NCBI RefSeq assembly: GCF_022867795.2
Contig: NZ_CP107006.1
Span: forward strand, 5,456,001-5,520,000
Length of the DNA: 64,000 bases
DNA from: Chitinophaga horti
Lineage (GTDB): Bacteria > Bacteroidota > Bacteroidia > Chitinophagales > Chitinophagaceae
Direction of reading: 5' to 3'
Shown here piece after piece: positions 8,663 through 16,285 of the stretch (the stretch's first letter is position 1; each line of letters starts with the position of its first letter). The notes beneath the pieces were generated by a model. The model saw nothing but the letters and a program-made list of their open reading frames with translations. It made no database searches and was not told the DNA's origin. The position numbers and the translations under genes are program-made.

Positions 8663-9401
8663 GTTTGATGTAAGCCTAATAGTGAAGAATTGCTTTTTAA
8701 AAATTGATACGTGTACGCCTTCGCTTTACCGCAAGCCCTCACCAAAGGATCGCCCAGGGCAAGGTTAGCGGTAATAGCCGCCGATAGTACGCAGCCCGAG
8801 CCGTGTTTCGCGGCGACAGCCCCGCCAGGCACAGGATAGGAGGTTACGTCGTGTTGGAAGAACAATTGGTCTACACCAGGTAGCTGCGGATGATGCCCCC
8901 TTTCAGCAGCACAGCCGTATACTGTGCAAGTTTCGCCGCTGCCACATCACCATCATCATCGCCGCCTATCGCCTGCGCTTCGTGATAGTTGGGTGTAAGC
9001 AGCTCCACTTCGCTTAACACATCCTGCCATTGCCGCAATCCGCTTTCGTTGTAGAATGAAAAACCGGCAGACGCTTTCAACACAGGATCGAGCACGAAAC
9101 GTAATTGTGGACTTACAATCCGCAAAGCAGTGATCACCTTTTGTACAGTAGCCACACTCTGCATGATCCCGATCTTACAATAACTCACCGGGAACTTTTC
9201 CAGCAGCGGCGTGGCCTGCGCTACAATTTTGCCTGCAGGCAGCCATTCCACCGAATAAAAGTGATCATCTGTTTGCACAGTAAGGGCCGAGCAAACGCCG
9301 AAACCATACACGCCATGTGCTTCGAATGTTTTAATATCCGCAGTTAATCCCGCGCCCGCGCTTGGGTCCAGCCCCGCAATCGTCATTACATATGGTGCCA
9401 T
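8659..9401 (-). CDS. thiD: HMP/HMP-phosphate kinase ThiD, with a one-base deletion in a G tract
   Basis: Phosphorylates hydroxymethylpyrimidine twice before coupling by ThiE. The first frame (9401 to 8871) has MTIAGLDPSAGAGLTADIKTF and GVYGFGVCSALTVQTDD, ending in VLLKGG then a premature stop. The rest continues in another frame as HHPQLPGVDQLFFQHDVTSY, then GSGCVLSAAITANLALG, the ATP-site end of the family. The frames join at a run of five G (plus-strand C5 at 8896-8900); six would restore one protein of about 247 residues. The start overlaps the previous gene by 16 bases. Probably functional in the cell if the missing base is a sequence error. Confidence 0.9.
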
Positions 9402-9967
9402 GCTGCTTTGATATTGTTAAATGTATGAACACTTTCCGCCGGCCTGTCCCAAAGAGCGCCCATCACCGCCACGCCGTCAAATCCCATCTGGCGGGCCATT
9501 GGCGCAGTGTGAACGTTGATGCCGCCAAGTGCCACCAGCTTTGTACCGGTAGCAGGCGGTATCGTGTTTATCGCAGACTTGTATCCCTGCTTTGAAATAC
9601 TATCGAACACAGGACTTACCAACAGTCCGTCCCAATAACTTTTCAGATACGGAATGGCCTCCACGGCGTGCACCGCAGTACTACCGAACATCGCATGCGG
9701 CTTCTGCACACCTTTTACCAGCGCCTGTCTGCGCATCTCACTCATATGCACGCCTAACAAGGAGTAGCGCATGGCGAGATCAGGCTGCCCTGCCACCAGT
9801 ATGCGATTGTAAAATCGCGTTGACAATTGGTCGAGCAGCTGCGCATAGGCTTCTTCTTCCCAGCCTGGTTTGCGAAGCAGGAGCACATCGGCACCCGCTT
9901 CTAACAAGGCGTTGAGATGAGTGGCCTCATCCGGTATGGCCTGCGGCGATGTCAGTATCCAGATCAT
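9386..9967 (-). CDS. Second ThiE/TenI-like protein
   Basis: 193 residues, TMP-synthase fold: DVLLLRKPGWEEEAYAQLLD, RILVAGQPDLAMRY, GVHMSE, YWDGLLVSPVFDSISKQGY and VALGGINVHTAP. Several ThiE catalytic residues are altered, for example LRKP instead of LR.K and HMSE in place of HLGQ. In this family such paralogs act as TenI-type thiazole tautomerases, or as divergent ThiE. I infer the tautomerase role from the presence of a better ThiE in the same operon; TenI itself also lacks strong diagnostic motifs, so the call is not certain. The start overlaps the thiC stop as ATGA (9967-9964). Confidence 0.75.
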   Translation of the reverse strand: MIWILTSPQAIPDEATHLNALLEAGADVLLLRKPGWEEEAYAQLLDQLSTRFYNRILVAGQPDLAMRYSLLGVHMSEMRRQALVKGVQKPHAMFGSTAVHAVEAIPYLKSYWDGLLVSPVFDSISKQGYKSAINTIPPATGTKLVALGGINVHTAPMARQMGFDGVAVMGALWDRPAESVHTFNNIKAAWHHM

Positions 9968-11820
9968 ATATAGAGATCCGATCCCTGTTCCACGAACTTC
10001 TCCGCCTGTTGCTGCATGCCGGTGTGTAATGCCGCCTGCTCATCTACACCCTGACCAGCCGCGAACTCGCGTACCTCCTGGGTGATTTTCATAGAGCAGA
10101 AGTGTGGACCGCACATCGAACAGAAGTGCGCGACTTTCGCACCTTCCGCCGGCAGGGTCGCATCGTGGTAAGACCTTGCCGTATCCGGATCGAGGGATAG
10201 GTTGAATTGATCTTCCCAACGGAATTCGAAACGCGCCTTACTCAATGCATTGTCGCGGTACTGCGCACCGGGATGACCTTTGGCCAGGTCAGCCGCGTGG
10301 GCCGCCAGTTTGTAGGTGATCACACCTTGCTTCACATCTTCCCGGTCAGGCAAACCCAGATGCTCTTTCGGCGTCACGTAACACAACATGGCTGTACCAA
10401 ACCAGCCAATCATTGCCGCACCAATGGCGGATGTGATGTGATCGTAACCAGGTGCGATATCTGTTGTGAGTGGCCCCAGCGTATAGAACGGCGCTTCCTG
10501 GCAATGCTCCAGCTGCTTCGTCATATTTTCTTTGATGAGGTGCATGGGCACGTGGCCCGGACCTTCAATCATCACTTGTATATCATGCTTCCAGGCGATC
10601 CTGGTGAGTTCGCCGAGAGTCTCCAATTCCGCGAACTGCGCAGCATCGTTAGCGTCTGCAATACTGCCCGGGCGTAATCCGTCCCCGAGCGAGAATGCCA
10701 CATCGTATGCCTTCATAATCTCGCAGATCTCTTCGAAATGCGTGTACAGGAAGTTTTCTTTATGATGCGCCAAACACCATTTCGCCATGATCGACCCTCC
10801 GCGGGAAACGATGCCTGTCATACGTTTGGCGGTAAGCGGTACATAACGCAATAACACACCGGCATGAATCGTGAAATAGTCAACTCCCTGTTCCGCCTGT
10901 TCTATCAGCGTATCGCGGAACAATTCCCAGGTAAGCAGTTCTGCTTTACCGTTTACTTTTTCCAGCGCCTGGTAAATAGGCACGGTGCCAATGGGCACGG
11001 GCGAATTACGAATGATCCACTCGCGCGTTTCGTGAATGTTTTTACCGGTGCTTAAGTCCATGATGGTGTCGGCGCCCCAGCGACAGGCCCATACTGCTTT
11101 CTCCACTTCTTCTTCGATGCTGGAGCTGATGGCCGAGTTACCAATATTAGCATTGATCTTCACCAGGAAGTTGCGGCCAATGATCATTGGTTCGCTTTCA
11201 GGGTGATTGATGTTGTTGGGAATAATAGCGCGACCGGCAGCAATTTCATCGCGCACAAATTCCGGCGTGATGAACTTCACCGGTGTGTTGGCGCCAAAGC
11301 TATGCCCCTTGTGTTGCTGCCATAAATCACTGTTCTCTTCGAAAAGCTTCTCTGCCAGCTGGTTTTCGCGGATGGCGATGTATTCCATTTCCGGTGTAAT
11401 GATGCCTTTCTTCGCATAGTGCAGTTGCGATACGTTGCAACCCGCTTTCGCGCGCAACGGCTTACGGATATGCTCAAAACGCAGGCTATCCAGCGAAGTA
11501 TCTTCCATGCGCTGGCGGCCATAGGCAGACGAAATACCAGGTAATGCTTCTACGTCGCCACGCTGCAATATCCACTGTTCACGCAGGCGGGGCAAACCTT
11601 TCCGCACATCGATCTCCTGGTCAGGATCTGTATAGGGACCGCTTGTATCGTACAACGGTACTGAAGGATTAGGCGTTTCCACACCATGACGGCCATTCAG
11701 CCGGGTAGGCGTAAGGGTTATTTCGCGCATAGCTACCGAAATATCGTGCAACGCGCCTTTAACATAGATTTTCTTGGACGCAGGAAATGGCTCCCTGCTG
11801 ATAACTTGTTTAGTTGTCAT
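9964..11820 (-). CDS. thiC: Phosphomethylpyrimidine synthase ThiC
   Basis: 618 residues. Radical SAM enzyme that rearranges aminoimidazole ribotide to HMP phosphate. The C-terminal cluster motif CSMCGPHFC (CxxCxxxxC) lies near residue 570, and EGPGHVPMHLIKENM, DIAPGYDHITSAIGAAMIGW and TPKEHLGLP are all intact. The N-terminus (MTTKQVISREPFPASKKIYVKG) has the extra domain common in Bacteroidota and proteobacteria. It is preceded by thiS with a 45-base gap and coupled by ATGA to the next gene. Confidence 0.98.
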   Translation of the reverse strand: MTTKQVISREPFPASKKIYVKGALHDISVAMREITLTPTRLNGRHGVETPNPSVPLYDTSGPYTDPDQEIDVRKGLPRLREQWILQRGDVEALPGISSAYGRQRMEDTSLDSLRFEHIRKPLRAKAGCNVSQLHYAKKGIITPEMEYIAIRENQLAEKLFEENSDLWQQHKGHSFGANTPVKFITPEFVRDEIAAGRAIIPNNINHPESEPMIIGRNFLVKINANIGNSAISSSIEEEVEKAVWACRWGADTIMDLSTGKNIHETREWIIRNSPVPIGTVPIYQALEKVNGKAELLTWELFRDTLIEQAEQGVDYFTIHAGVLLRYVPLTAKRMTGIVSRGGSIMAKWCLAHHKENFLYTHFEEICEIMKAYDVAFSLGDGLRPGSIADANDAAQFAELETLGELTRIAWKHDIQVMIEGPGHVPMHLIKENMTKQLEHCQEAPFYTLGPLTTDIAPGYDHITSAIGAAMIGWFGTAMLCYVTPKEHLGLPDREDVKQGVITYKLAAHAADLAKGHPGAQYRDNALSKARFEFRWEDQFNLSLDPDTARSYHDATLPAEGAKVAHFCSMCGPHFCSMKITQEVREFAAGQGVDEQAALHTGMQQQAEKFVEQGSDLYI

Positions 11821-11865
11821 GAAGGCAAAAATTAAAGGTAAAAAAAGAGAGGAGGTGGGAACGTG

Positions 11866-12069
11866 TTATCCTCCCTGCGTTGCACGGATAATGGTGATAC
11901 TGTCTGCCGGCTGCAATGATGTAGACATCCATTGCTGTCGTGGCACAACCTGGTTGTTAACGGCGATGGCTACGCCTTTTTCCGAGGACAATTGAATAAA
12001 CTGTAAGAGTCCAGCCACCGTGGTTTCCGGCTGAACTGCATAAAGTTTATTGTTTACAAGCACTTCCAT
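11866..12069 (-). CDS. thiS: Sulfur carrier protein ThiS
   Basis: 67 residues, ubiquitin-like beta-grasp protein. It starts MEVLVNNKLYAVQPETTVAGLL, carries GVAIAVNNQVVPR in the middle and ends ...IIRATQGG; the terminal Gly-Gly is adenylated and thiocarboxylated to donate sulfur to ThiG. First gene after the TPP riboswitch. No thiF, its usual activating enzyme, is in the window. Confidence 0.95.
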   Translation of the reverse strand: MEVLVNNKLYAVQPETTVAGLLQFIQLSSEKGVAIAVNNQVVPRQQWMSTSLQPADSITIIRATQGG

Positions 12070-12141
12070 GTTTGTGGTCGTTTAGGTGAAACAATAAACT
12101 TTAAGGATGCGAATGCGTGAGAGAAGATCAGTAAACTTTTT

Positions 12142-12214
12142 CCTACGACAGTATGAACTGCATCAGGTACTGAGGGTATCATCTCAGTTCCGGCTGTTAC
12201 CCCGGAACACCCCT
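12142..12214 (-). ncRNA. TPP riboswitch (THI element)
   Basis: Read on the minus strand, the conserved elements occur in the right order: GGGGTG (12213-12208), CTGAGAT (12187-12181), ACCC, ACCTGATGCAGTTCATAC (12168 downward) and CGTAGGA (near 12142). This is the standard thiamine pyrophosphate aptamer. It lies 72 bases before thiS, so it is expected to shut down the whole thi operon when TPP is plentiful. I see no strong intrinsic terminator between it and thiS, which suggests control of translation initiation. Confidence 0.95.
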
Positions 12215-12226
12215 AAAGTGTTGCTA

Positions 12227-12259
12227 CAAATCTATGCAAGAATTTCCGGAAATTCCAAA
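12227..12259 (-). promoter_or_regulatory. Promoter of the thi operon, with a palindrome in its spacer
   Basis: On the minus strand TTTG (12259-12256) is followed after 21 bases by TAGATTTG (12234-12227), a full Bacteroidota promoter, 13 bases before the riboswitch begins. The 16-base perfect palindrome GAATTTCCGGAAATTC (12240-12255) fills most of the spacer. Confidence 0.8.
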
Positions 12260-12275
12260 TCATGTTTTATAGCAC

Positions 12276-12283
12276 TATCTTTG
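12276..12283 (+). promoter_or_regulatory. -7 promoter box of the lipoprotein gene
   Basis: TATCTTTG matches TAnnTTTG and lies 52 bases before the ATG at 12336. It is divergent from the thi promoter; the palindrome at 12240-12255 lies 20 bases upstream of it, so a protein bound there could affect both. Confidence 0.5.
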
Positions 12284-12335
12284 ATGCACATCAGCTAAAG
12301 GGAAAACGTATCCTTTTAAACCCGTAAAACAACGT

Positions 12336-12827
12336 ATGAAAAATCGATTGCTCGCTATTGCAATGGTGTCTGTAACGGCCTGTCAGCAACCTGTTCAGGA
12401 TAAATCATATCTGCCCGATGATATGACAACGGGAAAAGATTCCATCTTCACAGAACCGACCGTTTCATTTAAAGATACTTTGCCAAAACTGGATAGCGTA
12501 CCCATAGGGAAAATTCCCGGCCAATGGATGCAGCCGGTACAAGGCATCGATTCACTTACCCAGGGTTTTATTTTGAAGAAGAATGGTCAGGCACAAGCTT
12601 TAAATCATCTTTCGCCCGTGTACGAGAAGTGGGAGCTGACGAAAGATACACTGATCCTGTGGAGCCTGCAGGAGTCAGATACGGCAAAAACCGCGATGCC
12701 CGACACGTTGCTGGTACGGGCGATTACAGACAGTAGCCTGCTGTTGTTCCCGATTAACGCGGAACCCGGCTACCTCGAAAAATTCACGAAAGGAAAAGAA
12801 AAGATAAAAAAAGTGCCGAAACGGTAA
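12336..12827 (+). CDS. Lipocalin-like lipoprotein
   Basis: 163 residues. N-terminus MKNRLLAIAMVSVTACQQ gives a lipobox (VTAC), so the protein is lipid-anchored. The body has the pattern of the Bacteroidota lipocalin family: IPGQWMQPVQG...GFILKKNGQAQ, then WELTKDTLILW and DTLLVRAITDSSLLLF, i.e. a strand-rich small barrel that begins with a G-x-W motif. Ligand unknown. It is monocistronic and divergent from the thiamine operon; nothing else ties it to thiamine. Confidence 0.7.
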   Translation: MKNRLLAIAMVSVTACQQPVQDKSYLPDDMTTGKDSIFTEPTVSFKDTLPKLDSVPIGKIPGQWMQPVQGIDSLTQGFILKKNGQAQALNHLSPVYEKWELTKDTLILWSLQESDTAKTAMPDTLLVRAITDSSLLLFPINAEPGYLEKFTKGKEKIKKVPKR

Positions 12828-12868
12828 ATTTTACCGCTCCAGCACTCCCGATATTGTGTTGGTTTTCC

Positions 12869-13123
12869 TTAGAGGTTATAATATTGCCATAATCCTATCA
12901 GGCAGGCTACCAATGAAAAGAATAAGCCTGCTACCGACATCTGCAAATCTTCCGTAGTCTTACGCGCAAAAACAATTGATACCAGAGCAGCAACGATGCT
13001 TGCGGCTCCCAGCAGGATTTTTGCCTCTGTTGCTTCGCTGATGAAGGCGAAAGCCACAGTTACAATGCCGATAACCAGAGATATAAATCCGGCAATTCTA
13101 GGTACGCTGGTGGTGTGTTGCAT
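12869..13123 (-). CDS. Small membrane protein, three predicted helices
   Basis: 84 residues from the ATG at 13123 (MQHTTSVPRIAGFISLVIGI). The open frame extends upstream to a GTG at 13345, but that segment is not protein-like. Three hydrophobic stretches (about residues 9-28, 34-51 and 60-80) suggest an inner-membrane protein. No family recognised beyond general small membrane proteins. Confidence 0.6.
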   Translation of the reverse strand: MQHTTSVPRIAGFISLVIGIVTVAFAFISEATEAKILLGAASIVAALVSIVFARKTTEDLQMSVAGLFFSLVACLIGLWQYYNL

Positions 13124-13493
13124 AAATCGAAGTTTATATTGTGATATAAAAAAATACATGTCCATTTCGCTTTCCGAAAAAGGAAAGTGGTTAGGTTTTA
13201 CCGAGGATGGTAACGGTGCAAGCGTAAAGACAAGTAATGGCCGCTGTTTACGATGATGTGCCGCATCATTTTCGTGGAACTTCTGCATTTCATGCTTATT
13301 CCGGCACAGCAACGCGGCTCGACAAGTACAAATTGAAAACCTCACTAATCTGGTCTCACCTGTATTTCCGCTAACTGGAGTTTTTCTTAGGGTAGAGCGT
13401 TTGGAGCTACAATATGGTTACAGGTTGTCGATGTTTGACGATGGAAAATTAGTGCTTTTTGCCCAATGGTAGCCGATTTCCGCAAGTTTTATA
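13124..13493. other. Intergenic region, nothing recognised
   Basis: About 370 bases between the small membrane protein and the dnaN terminator. It contains only short open frames without support. No repeat or RNA gene recognised. Confidence 0.4.
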
Positions 13494-13530
13494 TTATAAA
13501 AAAAGCAATCCCTTATAAAAGAGATTGCTT
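13494..13530 (-). terminator. Terminator downstream of dnaN
   Basis: GATTGCTT (13530-13523) and AAGCAATC (13510-13503) form an 8-bp stem with a 12-base loop that itself can extend. On the minus strand it is followed by a run of seven T. It lies about 150 bases after the dnaN stop. Confidence 0.8.
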
Positions 13531-13677
13531 CATATGTTAATAAATTATTACTTAATTAACACCTGCAGTCAGTTTAAAGAAATTCATAATTCATTTTCAG
13601 GTAATCAACTCTACTGTAGCAAGTTACGCAATAGAGAAAAAATGCTATATAATTCCTTTATGATGTGACGACAGGAC

Positions 13678-14796
13678 TTAATTGTTCAACAATAACGGCA
13701 TCACCAGCATCAACAGGTCTTCATTATCGTTCTTTTCTGATGGTTTTAAGATGCCCGCTTTAGTCGGCGTCGACAGCTCGATAGAGATCTCATCGCCTTC
13801 AGCAGCGTGCAGCATTTCAATCAGGAACTTCGCGTTGAAGGCGATCTGCATGTCTTCACCATTATACTGACAGCTCATACGTTCGTTACCTTCGAAGGAG
13901 AAGTCAACGTCCTGTGCAGACAGTTGCAGCTCGCTGCCGGTAATGCTCAGCGCTACCTGGTTGGTGCTTTTGTTCGAGAACACGCTCACACGCTTCAGTG
14001 CATTCTGGAAATCGCTCTTCGCCAGGATGAGGCGGTAAGGGTTCTCCTTTGGAATCACCACTTTGTAATCAGGGAAACGGGCATCGATCAGGCGACAGAT
14101 CATTTGCGCGTTTTCATGCGTTACGAAGAAGTGGTTCGCGCTGTAAGCTACTTTGATTTCGCTTTCGTTGTCGGGCAGCACGGCCTTGAGCAGGTTTAAT
14201 GGCTTTTTAGGCACGATGAAATTGTCGCTGGACGGGCATTTAACATCGGTACGAATATATTTAACGAGGCGGTGTGCATCGGTAGCTACGAAAGTTACAC
14301 TTTCAGGCGCCAGTTCGAAGTATACGCCGGTCATTTGCGGACGAAGGTCGTCGTTGCTCACGGCGAACAATGATTTGTTGATCGCGGTAACGATGGCAGA
14401 CGATGGCATGGTGAAGGCCGTAGCATCTTCAGCAGCCGGTTCCTTAGGGAAGTTCTCCGGATTTTCGCCCATCACTTTATACTTACCATTGTCGGATGTG
14501 ATCTCTACTGCGTAAGAGTTCATGTCCACATTAAAGCTAAGCGGCTGTTCGGGCAAATTTTTAAGCGAATCCATTAATATCTTGGCAGGGATACAAATGC
14601 GACCGGTTTCCTTGGCTTCTACCTCCAGCTTCACTTTCATCACTGTTTCCAGGTCGGTAGCAACTACGGTAAGCTCGTTTTTGTCAATCAGGAAAAGAAA
14701 ATCTTCCAGTATGGGCAAAACCGTATTAGAGTTAATAACACCACTGATCTGTTGCAATTGTTTCAATAACGCTGAGGATGAAACGATAAACTTCAT
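13678..14796 (-). CDS. dnaN: DNA polymerase III sliding clamp (beta subunit)
   Basis: 372 residues from the ATG at 14796 (MKFIVSSSALLKQLQQISGVI), chosen over the 20-codon upstream extension because that part overlaps the promoter. Clamp that holds the replicative polymerase on DNA. Family stretches: ILEDFLFLIDKNELTVVATDLE, IPAKILMDSLKNLP, PQMTGVYFEL, FVATDAHRLVKY and DARFPDYKVVIP. The C-terminus LMLVMPLLLNN resembles the usual MPMRL end. No origin-like cluster (dnaA boxes, dnaA, recF) is visible around it. Confidence 0.97.
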   Translation of the reverse strand: MKFIVSSSALLKQLQQISGVINSNTVLPILEDFLFLIDKNELTVVATDLETVMKVKLEVEAKETGRICIPAKILMDSLKNLPEQPLSFNVDMNSYAVEITSDNGKYKVMGENPENFPKEPAAEDATAFTMPSSAIVTAINKSLFAVSNDDLRPQMTGVYFELAPESVTFVATDAHRLVKYIRTDVKCPSSDNFIVPKKPLNLLKAVLPDNESEIKVAYSANHFFVTHENAQMICRLIDARFPDYKVVIPKENPYRLILAKSDFQNALKRVSVFSNKSTNQVALSITGSELQLSAQDVDFSFEGNERMSCQYNGEDMQIAFNAKFLIEMLHAAEGDEISIELSTPTKAGILKPSEKNDNEDLLMLVMPLLLNN

Positions 14797-14834
14797 AAGG
14801 TTGTTTAAAATGATTCCTGTAAATGTAATGCAAA

Positions 14835-14842
14835 CAAAGATA
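14835..14842 (-). promoter_or_regulatory. -7 promoter box of dnaN
   Basis: Minus-strand TATCTTTG, a full TAnnTTTG match, 38 bases before the ATG at 14796. Confidence 0.6.
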
Positions 14843-15015
14843 GAAAGATTTGTCATTCAGACTAAACAGGTGGATATTTTTAGCCGGGCAAAAATCATTA
14901 TTAAACTTTTTCATTACGTGTTGATGCGGCTTTGCGCGGAATTACAAAAATGAAGAGCGGCATATTAATACCGTTACTTCATACGTTCTTAGGGAAAAGA
15001 AATTTTGGGAGGCTA

Positions 15016-15045
15016 TTGTATTATAAAAAAACTTAATTAGCTTTG
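15016..15045 (+). promoter_or_regulatory. Promoter of the 15136 gene
   Basis: TTG (15016-15018), 19 bases, TAGCTTTG (15038-15045): a complete Bacteroidota promoter, 90 bases before the start codon. Confidence 0.75.
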
Positions 15046-15135
15046 CCCTGAACAAGAGGGTACTACCTATTGTTCGAATGCCTGTTTAAGATAACCTGTG
15101 AGATTTGAACCGTTTTTTTAAACTATCTGAGCAGC

Positions 15136-16050
15136 ATGAAAAAACTATTGAGCCTGTGCGTGCTTGCCCTGTTAGTACTATGCCAGCCGGGGTTTGCACA
15201 AAAGAAAAAGACACCTGTCAAAAAGAAAAAGACGTACAAGCCTGTTGCGGCTAAAAAGCCCGCCGCTCCACCTATCCAGTATGACGCACTCGCGGCATAT
15301 ATTAAGGTATGGGGACTGGTGAAGTACAATCATCCTGCTGTAGCGGGCGATAAGCTGGATGCCGATTCGGTATTTCTCAGCAACCTTTACACCGTGGAGC
15401 GCGTCACCACCAGGGCGCAGTTTAATGTGGCGATGAATAAAATGCTCGCCAGCCTTGCCGATTCGCAGTTGGTTAGCACTACGCCCACCAGCGATAGTTG
15501 GATCACCCGCAATACATTGTTCGATGATCCGCTACGCGCACAATTGCTCGCAATAGCCGGTAATCCGCCACCGGTACAGGCAACCCGCGAAAAAGTATCC
15601 GATCAACTGGAGAGTGTGCTGTTTTACCAGGACATTCAGTACCCGAACATGCCCTTCCAGATGTTGTCGCTCGCGCGTTATTGGAATAGCGTGCACTACA
15701 GCTTTTCCAACGACAGCCAGCATTGGGATACGGTGTTAACACAGTTCGTTCCCGGTTTTTATAAAGCGCGAACGGAGGCGGACGTGGAGCAATTGATGCG
15801 GAACGTGATGGCCGCATCGGACCAGGCACATTCGGCGAACTTTAATTCGAGAAGTACGGGCAGCATTCCGCCATCACTTAAAAGAAAACGCGTAAGCGGG
15901 GAGCGGGGCTTTAGTCCAGAGTTTGTAGAAGAGTACCGGAACAAACGTCGGTTCAGGCAGCTGTTGGATGTTGCTGTGATTACGCCACCGTCGGGCAGCG
16001 GTCTCATTTCTTCGAAAAATCTAAAAAGTGATTGGCAATTTGCCGTTTAA
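15136..16050 (+). CDS. Secreted protein resembling the N-terminal domain of S41 peptidases, no protease domain
   Basis: 304 residues. Signal peptide MKKLLSLCVLALLVLCQPGFAQ, then a Lys/Pro-rich linker (residues 23-50). The segment from about 53 (LAAYIKVWGLVKYNHPAVAG...LDADSVFLSNL) resembles the helical domain that precedes the catalytic part in many Bacteroidota S41 (tail-specific) peptidases. The catalytic S41 domain (Ser/Lys) is absent, and the last 60 residues are basic and low in pattern. So it is either a truncated relative or a domain that works alone. Function unknown. Confidence 0.6.
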   Translation: MKKLLSLCVLALLVLCQPGFAQKKKTPVKKKKTYKPVAAKKPAAPPIQYDALAAYIKVWGLVKYNHPAVAGDKLDADSVFLSNLYTVERVTTRAQFNVAMNKMLASLADSQLVSTTPTSDSWITRNTLFDDPLRAQLLAIAGNPPPVQATREKVSDQLESVLFYQDIQYPNMPFQMLSLARYWNSVHYSFSNDSQHWDTVLTQFVPGFYKARTEADVEQLMRNVMAASDQAHSANFNSRSTGSIPPSLKRKRVSGERGFSPEFVEEYRNKRRFRQLLDVAVITPPSGSGLISSKNLKSDWQFAV

Positions 16051-16088
16051 TAGCTAATTTGCACCCGTATTACATAAAATGATTTATT

Positions 16089-16226
16089 ATGTTGCTGGAT
16101 TCTAACGTAACTACTTCTACTTTCTACCAGGTTGGCGATAAAATCGGTTTTATCATGTGCTGGGTAACGATTATCGCGTTTACGCTGATGCTTTTGTACG
16201 CAACGGTAAAGTATGTAAAGAAATAA
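16089..16226 (+). CDS. 45-residue single-helix membrane protein
   Basis: Short open frame MLLDSNVTTSTFYQVGDKIG followed by a clear membrane helix (residues about 20-40, FIMCWVTIIAFTLMLLYATV) and a basic end KYVKK. It fills the gap between the preceding gene and a strong terminator 25 bases downstream, so it is probably real and co-transcribed or driven from CTAATTTG at about 16055. No family assigned. Confidence 0.6.
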   Translation: MLLDSNVTTSTFYQVGDKIGFIMCWVTIIAFTLMLLYATVKYVKK

Positions 16227-16245
16227 GATCTCATTTACTTTATTA

Positions 16246-16285
16246 TAAAAAGGCCGGACTGTTATGCAGTCCGGCCTTTGTTTTT
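16246..16285. terminator. Bidirectional terminator between convergent genes
   Basis: AGGCCGGACT (16251-16260) and AGTCCGGCCT (16268-16277) pair perfectly with a 7-base loop. T-rich tracts follow on the plus strand, and A-rich sequence before it gives T tracts for the minus strand, so it can serve both the small membrane gene and the TlpA-like gene. Confidence 0.85.

Noticed and set aside
6086..11868. 13-base sequence TAACACGTTCCCA found at both ends of the thi operon in opposite orientation
   Set aside because: A 13-base match in a window of this size is expected by chance, and one copy is the coding end of thiH.
13678..15045. Replication origin near dnaN
   Set aside because: No dnaA, recF, gyrB or dnaA-box cluster; dnaN is often away from the origin in Bacteroidota.
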